This document shows positions 6,142 to 9,522 of a DNA stretch of 9,522 bases, in pieces; position 1 is the stretch's first letter; the number at the start of each line of letters is the position of its first letter. Origin of the DNA: RGIG1993 sp964564225 (GTDB taxonomy: Bacteria; Bacillota; Clostridia; Oscillospirales; CAG-272); the NCBI GenBank assembly GCA_964564225.1, contig CAZMAF010000059.1:1-9522 (forward strand). The letters are read 5' to 3'. Below the pieces are notes generated by a model that saw only the letters and a program-made list of their open reading frames with translations, had not been told where the DNA came from and did no database searches. The translations under genes and the position numbers were made by a program.

Positions 6142-6869
6142 AGTTTTTTTACGATCTGCATTTACATTCCTGCCTTTCCCCCTGCGGCGATGAGCTTATG
6201 ACACCTGCTAATATCGCGGGGATGGGCAAGGTGATCGGACTTACGGTGATGGCGCTGACCGATCACAATACGGCAAAGAACTGTCCTGCTTTTTTCAAGG
6301 TTTGCGAGGCGTACGGTATTACGGCGATTGCCGGCATGGAGCTTTCGACGGCAGAAGACGTGCATCTCGTTTGCCTCTTTCCCACGCTTGATGCCGCTCT
6401 TGCTTTTGATGAGGTAATAGCATCGCACCGTATGCCGATCGACAATGATCCCGACATCTACGGCAGACAGCTTGTGATGAATGAAAACGATGAAATTCTT
6501 GAAGAAATGAAGCCGCTTCTCGTCGCAGCGACCGATCTTTTTATGGGCGATGCCGTAGACCTTGTCCGTTCTTTTGAGGGTGTGGTCTATCCCGCACATA
6601 TCGACCGTGATTCAAGCGGTATTATTGCAATGCTCGGCGATATTCCGCCCGAGTATGCCTTTGCCGCTGTGGAGTATCGCGATATCGCCAATCGGGAGGC
6701 GTATGAGGCGCTTTATGCCGAGGCGAGAGGGAAGAAGGTCGTCACTTCTTCCGACGCGCACAGGCTTGAGGCGATTAACGAAGCGGTGAATGTTATCGAA
6801 CTTGATTTACCCGAAAACGCAACTCATGATGAGATACGCAGGGCAATCTTACAGCATTTGCGAGAATAA
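6138..6869 (+). CDS. PHP-domain metal-dependent phosphoesterase (COG0613/TrpH-like)
   Basis: Protein of 243 aa. PHP enzymes use a two- or three-metal centre to hydrolyse phosphoester bonds; relatives act on nucleic-acid ends, 3',5'-bisphosphonucleotides or histidinol phosphate. The metal-ligand motifs are all visible: DLHLHS (H8, H10), LTDHN (D42, H43), GMELS (E68), VHLV (H76), YPAHIDR (H154) and SSDAHRL (D206, H208). The enzyme therefore looks active. An insertion-like segment (about 97-140) is acidic. The start at ATG 6138 overlaps the previous gene's stop by four bases; an in-frame ATG at 6114 lies inside that gene without a ribosome site. It is the last gene of its operon. The substrate cannot be read from sequence. 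Placement beside a hydrogenase sensor suggests turnover of a small phosphorylated signal or nucleotide, but this is inference. Confidence 0.9.
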   Translation: MKFFYDLHLHSCLSPCGDELMTPANIAGMGKVIGLTVMALTDHNTAKNCPAFFKVCEAYGITAIAGMELSTAEDVHLVCLFPTLDAALAFDEVIASHRMPIDNDPDIYGRQLVMNENDEILEEMKPLLVAATDLFMGDAVDLVRSFEGVVYPAHIDRDSSGIIAMLGDIPPEYAFAAVEYRDIANREAYEALYAEARGKKVVTSSDAHRLEAINEAVNVIELDLPENATHDEIRRAILQHLRE

Positions 6870-6888
6870 CCATAAAAAAGGTTGAAAA

Positions 6889-6906
6889 TTGTTTAATTTT
6901 TAACAA
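6889..6906. promoter_or_regulatory. Probable Rex operator upstream of the nuoE-like gene
   Basis: TTGTTTAATTTTTAACAA matches the Firmicutes Rex consensus TTGTTAAn4TTAACAA at 13 of 14 defined positions. The only deviation is T for A at position 6 of the left half. It ends eight bases before the -35 of the next promoter. Rex is a repressor released by high NADH/NAD+ and commonly controls fermentation and hydrogenase genes. The sequence is AT-rich, and an imperfect hairpin (6881-6904) overlaps it, so chance or a weak terminator remain possible. Confidence 0.65.
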
Positions 6907-6914
6907 AATAAATA

Positions 6915-6943
6915 TTGCAATCTTTTTTCAGATGTTGTATAAT
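6915..6943 (+). promoter_or_regulatory. Promoter of the nuoE-like/nuoF-like operon
   Basis: TTGCAA (6915-6920), a 17-bp spacer and a perfect TATAAT (6938-6943). Transcription would begin near 6950, giving a 70-base leader. No strong terminator separates it from the PHP gene, so some read-through from the upstream operon is possible. Confidence 0.85.
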
Positions 6944-6949
6944 AAAGGG

Positions 6950-6965
6950 AAGCGATCTGTCGCTT
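6950..6965 (+). other. 5'-terminal stem-loop in the nuoE leader
   Basis: AAGCGA (6950-6955) and TCGCTT (6960-6965) form a perfect 6-bp stem with a TCTG loop, starting at the predicted first transcribed base. It could stabilise the mRNA 5' end or be an operator palindrome. The position is seen; the role is inference. The rest of the leader (6966-7002) is AT-rich and shows no riboswitch-like structure that I recognise. Confidence 0.4.
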
Positions 6966-7019
6966 GTGTTTTGGCTTTTGATAAAAAATAAAATATAGAT
7001 TCAAAAGGAGTTTTCGACT

Positions 7020-7514
7020 ATGAAAAAGAAATTGACAACCGTTATGTTTCGCGGCACGAAAACGCAGGAAGAAGAACTTCTTGCCGTTATTGCCAAGCAC
7101 CGTGATACGCGCGGCGCGCTGATGCCCATTCTTCAGGAGGCACAGGAAATCTACGGTTATCTGCCCCGTGAGGTTATGCAGATCATCGCAAGAGAGACAG
7201 GCATTCCGATGGAAGAAATCTTCGGCGTTGCTTCCTTCTATTCGCAGTTTTCGCTCAATCCCAAGGGTGAGGTTGCTGTCGCTGTTTGTCTTGGCACGGC
7301 TTGCTACGTTAAGGGCTCCGGTGAGATTCTCGATAAGATCGTTGAGATTCTCGGCGTATCGTCAGGCGAGACCTCGGCTGACGGCAAATACTCGGTAGAT
7401 GCTACCCGTTGCATCGGCGCATGCGGACTTGCTCCCGTTCTTACCATTAACAACGAGGTATACGGCAGGCTGACTGCCGCTGACATGGCAGGCATTCTGA
7501 AGCAGTATCAGTAA
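7020..7514 (+). CDS. nuoE: NuoE/HydC-like [2Fe-2S] subunit, thioredoxin-like fold
   Basis: Protein of 164 aa, the usual size for the NuoE/HydC family (24-kDa subunit). It carries one [2Fe-2S] cluster and passes electrons to or from the NuoF/HydB flavoprotein. Seen here: an N-terminal helical region (about 15-80) with the family segment YGYLPREV (45-52) and IFGVASFYSQF (67-77); then a thioredoxin-like domain with the cluster ligands C90-x4-C95 and C131-x3-C135 (CLGTAC, CIGACG). AAAAGGAG (7003-7010) lies nine bases before the ATG. It is the first gene of a unit with a strong promoter and a likely Rex site. Because the neighbours are a ferredoxin and a NuoF-like gene and no complex I membrane subunits are present, I favour an NAD-linked, probably bifurcating, [FeFe]-hydrogenase (HydC) over respiratory complex I. 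Confidence 0.93.
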   Translation: MKKKLTTVMFRGTKTQEEELLAVIAKHRDTRGALMPILQEAQEIYGYLPREVMQIIARETGIPMEEIFGVASFYSQFSLNPKGEVAVAVCLGTACYVKGSGEILDKIVEILGVSSGETSADGKYSVDATRCIGACGLAPVLTINNEVYGRLTAADMAGILKQYQ

Positions 7515-7517
7515 TTT

Positions 7518-8057
7518 ATGAAAGAACTGTCCCTCAATATTCTTGACGTTGCCAAAAATTCCACGGTAGCCGGCGCGACACTCGTTGAGATCTCGCTGGT
7601 CACCGATGAAAAAGGATTTTTGACGATGACGATCCGCGACGACGGCTGCGGCATGGACGAGGAAACGGTGAAAAACGTCACCGATCCCTTTTATACCACG
7701 CGCAAGACGAGAAAGGTCGGTCTTGGACTGCCCCTTTTGCGCCTTGCCGCAGAAAGCACGGGCGGCACGCTCACCGTCACGTCAAGTAAAGCACCTGACA
7801 GTCACGGAACGGCAGTCGTTGCGACGTTTGATACGTTGCATATCGACTTCACGCCCATCGGCGACGTGATATCTTCGATCGTGATATTGATCGGCGGCGA
7901 TCCTGACTGCGATTTTGTCTTTATCGACAAAACGCCCGCAAGGGAAGTAACGCTTGATACGAGAGAGCTGAGGGAATTGCTCGGCGGCGTATCGCTTGCG
8001 GAGCTTGAGGTGCTTGAGTGGATTCACGCATATCTAAAGCAGCAATACGAGAATTAA
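7518..8057 (+). CDS. Orphan GHKL ATPase (histidine-kinase-like ATP-binding protein)
   Basis: Protein of 179 aa. Residues 1-105 form a HATPase_c domain of the histidine-kinase type: N-box LNILDVAKNSTVAGA (6-20) with N14; G1 box RDDGCGMD (40-47); F-box TDPFYTTR (55-62); and G2 box VGLGLPLL (67-74). There is no dimerisation/phosphoacceptor (DHp) domain, sensor domain or membrane segment ahead of it; the ATPase begins at the first codons. The C-terminal 75 residues (about 106-179) are a separate small region rich in acidic residues, unlike known receiver or output domains. The start is three bases after the nuoE stop with no evident Shine-Dalgarno, so it probably relies on translational coupling. 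It lies between two electron-transfer genes, so a regulatory rather than classical two-component role is likely. It resembles proteins annotated simply as ATP-binding protein in clostridial hydrogenase operons. Confidence 0.88.
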   Translation: MKELSLNILDVAKNSTVAGATLVEISLVTDEKGFLTMTIRDDGCGMDEETVKNVTDPFYTTRKTRKVGLGLPLLRLAAESTGGTLTVTSSKAPDSHGTAVVATFDTLHIDFTPIGDVISSIVILIGGDPDCDFVFIDKTPAREVTLDTRELRELLGGVSLAELEVLEWIHAYLKQQYEN

Positions 8058-8087
8058 ATTTGAGAAACATATACGGAGGAATTAATT

Positions 8088-8456
8088 ATGATATCTTTGG
8101 CAGATCTCGCGGCAATTCGTGATAAAATGAAAGACAAAGTCGTTATCCGCGAAGGTTCCGCACAGACCAGAATCGTTGTCGGTATGGCTACCTGCGGTAT
8201 TGCGGCAGGCGCAAGACCGGTTCTCAACGCATTCACGGCAGCCGTTCAGAAGGAAGGTCTTGTAGACAAGATCACCGTTACTCAGACCGGTTGCATCGGC
8301 ATTTGTCAGTATGAGCCCGTTGTTGAAGTTTTTGAAGACGGCAAGGACAAGGTTACTTACGTTAAGCTCACCCCCGAAAAGGCAGAGAGAATCGTAAAAG
8401 AGCATCTTGTCGGCGGTAACGTTGTAACCGAATATACCATCGGCGCAAATCAGTAA
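8088..8456 (+). CDS. Thioredoxin-like (2Fe-2S) ferredoxin domain protein
   Basis: Protein of 122 aa with the thioredoxin-like ferredoxin fold also found at the N terminus of HydB/NuoF-type subunits. It would be a cytosolic electron carrier or an accessory subunit of the hydrogenase/NADH oxidoreductase complex. Seen here: a helical N terminus (1-16), a strand leading to VGMATCGIAAGAR (31-43) with C36, and QTGCIGICQYEPVV (66-79) with C69 and C73. The typical fourth cysteine near C36 is absent: the position four or five residues on is Ala/Gly. The cluster would therefore need a non-cysteine ligand or a ligand from a partner. GGAGGA (8075-8080) precedes the ATG by seven bases. It is 30 bases after the GHKL gene and 19 before the NuoF-like gene. 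Assembly with the NuoE/NuoF-like subunits is inferred from gene order. Confidence 0.88.
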   Translation: MISLADLAAIRDKMKDKVVIREGSAQTRIVVGMATCGIAAGARPVLNAFTAAVQKEGLVDKITVTQTGCIGICQYEPVVEVFEDGKDKVTYVKLTPEKAERIVKEHLVGGNVVTEYTIGANQ

Positions 8457-8475
8457 TCGGGAGGAGTAAACAGAT

Positions 8476-9522
8476 ATGGTACGCACACACGTTTTGATCT
8501 GCGGCGGTACAGGCTGCACCTCTTCCAAGAGTGAAGAAATTATGAAGGTCATGGAGACTGAAATCGAAGCAAAAGGACTTTCCGAAGAGGTTAAGGTCGT
8601 TAAGACCGGTTGCTTCGGTCTTTGCGCGCTCGGTCCGATCATGATCGTATATCCCGAAGGCACGTTCTATCACAGCGTTACGGTAGAAAATGTTGCTGAA
8701 ATCGTTGAGGAGCATTTCCTCAAGGGTAGACCTGTTGAAAGACTCGTTTATCACGATCAGGGTGATGCTGACACGCATCACGCTACCTCGCTTTCCGAAA
8801 CTGCTTTCTACAAGAAGCAGAAGAGAGTGGCACTCCGTAACTGCGGTGTTATCAACCCCGAAAATATTGATGAATATATTGCAAACGACGGTTATCAGGC
8901 ACTTGGTAAGGCACTCACTGAGATGACTCCTGAGGAGGTTATTGACACCGTTCTTGCATCCGGTCTTCGCGGACGCGGCGGCGCAGGCTTCCCCACCGGT
9001 AAGAAGTGGCAGCTTGCGAGAACGCTCGTTCCCGATGCTGATCAGAAGTACGTTTGCTGTAACGCCGACGAGGGCGACCCCGGCGCGTTTATGGACCGTT
9101 CGATCCTTGAGGGCGATCCCCACGCCGTTATCGAAGCTATGGCGATCGCAGGTTATGCAATCGGCGCAAACCAGGGCTACGTTTACGTTCGCGCGGAATA
9201 TCCTATCGCAATCAAGCGCCTTGAAATCGCGATCGAGCAGGCTAAGGCTTACGGTCTTCTTGGCGACAACATCTTTGGTACGGGCTTTGCGTTTGATCTG
9301 AAACTCCGTTTCGGCGCAGGCGCGTTCGTATGCGGTGAAGAAACCGCTCTTATGACCTCGATTGAGGGCAACCGCGGCGAGCCCCGTCCCCGTCCTCCGT
9401 TCCCTGCTGTTAAGGGTCTTTTCGGAAAGCCCACTATTCTGAATAACGTTGAAACCTACGCAAACATTCCTCAGATCATTCTGAAGGGTGTGGATTGGTT
9501 TACGTCGATGGGTACGGAAACC
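8476..9522 (+). CDS. nuoF: NuoF/HydB-like NADH-binding flavoprotein subunit, 3' end outside window
   Basis: The reading frame is open from ATG 8476 to the window edge (349 codons, no stop). HydB proteins are about 600 aa, so roughly the last 40% is missing. This subunit binds FMN and NAD(H) and is the bifurcation site in HydABC enzymes. Seen here: an N-terminal thioredoxin-like [2Fe-2S] domain (about 1-90) with C9-x4-C14 and C46-x3-C50; a linker (90-125); and the NuoF core with FMN motif GLRGRGGAGFPTGKKW (163-178), CNADEGDPGAFMDR (195-208) and GAGAFVCGEETAL (280-292). GGGAGGAG (8459-8466) lies nine bases before the start. The fused N-terminal [2Fe-2S] domain favours HydB over plain complex I NuoF. 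The C-terminal Fe-S motifs and a following hydA would be expected beyond the edge but are not visible. Confidence 0.95.
   Translation, partial: MVRTHVLICGGTGCTSSKSEEIMKVMETEIEAKGLSEEVKVVKTGCFGLCALGPIMIVYPEGTFYHSVTVENVAEIVEEHFLKGRPVERLVYHDQGDADTHHATSLSETAFYKKQKRVALRNCGVINPENIDEYIANDGYQALGKALTEMTPEEVIDTVLASGLRGRGGAGFPTGKKWQLARTLVPDADQKYVCCNADEGDPGAFMDRSILEGDPHAVIEAMAIAGYAIGANQGYVYVRAEYPIAIKRLEIAIEQAKAYGLLGDNIFGTGFAFDLKLRFGAGAFVCGEETALMTSIEGNRGEPRPRPPFPAVKGLFGKPTILNNVETYANIPQIILKGVDWFTSMGTET

Noticed and set aside
8368..9123. A 251-codon open frame on the minus strand over the ferredoxin and NuoF-like genes
   Set aside because: Conserved NuoF and ferredoxin motifs are on the plus strand and the antisense product matches nothing I recognise.
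7020..9522. Respiratory complex I (nuo) operon
   Set aside because: No membrane or quinone-binding subunits appear, the NuoF-like protein has a fused N-terminal [2Fe-2S] domain, and hydrogenase-linked genes surround it.

Overview
The window looks like chromosomal DNA from an anaerobic, endospore-forming member of the Clostridia. The evidence is a full-length SpoIIE, sigma-A type promoters with strong Shine-Dalgarno sites, several ferredoxin-like iron-sulfur proteins, and NuoE/NuoF-like subunits of the kind that form NAD-linked [FeFe]-hydrogenases. I cannot assign a genus. Every gene looks intact except the last, which runs off the right edge. I see no mobile element, CRISPR array, tRNA or rRNA.

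Layout. A bidirectional hairpin terminator (5-37) closes a leftward spoIIE gene (75-2420, minus strand). A 190-bp intergenic region carries divergent promoters for spoIIE and for a rightward Mrp/NBP35-type iron-sulfur carrier ATPase (2611-3465), which has its own terminator (3469-3502). A second rightward operon starts from a promoter at 3554-3582. It holds a small DRTGG-domain protein, an RsbW/SpoIIAB-like GHKL ATPase, a ferredoxin-hydrogenase-like iron-sulfur protein resembling sensory [FeFe]-hydrogenases (HydS), a second DRTGG-domain protein and a PHP-domain metallo-phosphoesterase (3626-6869). The genes are tightly packed, with two overlaps. A third transcription unit has a near-consensus promoter (6915-6943) just downstream of a likely Rex operator (6889-6906). 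It encodes a NuoE/HydC-like subunit, an orphan GHKL ATPase without a phosphoacceptor domain, a short thioredoxin-like [2Fe-2S] ferredoxin and the first 349 codons of a NuoF/HydB-like flavoprotein.

How the parts may work together (inference). The third unit resembles the front of an electron-bifurcating HydABC hydrogenase operon; the catalytic HydA would be expected just past the right edge. The second operon looks like a sensing module for it. The HydS-like protein keeps the four H-cluster cysteines but has alanine at the proton-transfer position. It sits among a GHKL kinase-like protein, two DRTGG proteins and a PHP enzyme. Rex would report NADH/NAD+ while the HydS module could report H2 or redox state. 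Mrp could supply Fe-S clusters to the many cluster proteins here. The most notable candidate for an under-described system is this HydS/GHKL/DRTGG/PHP module linked to the hydrogenase genes.
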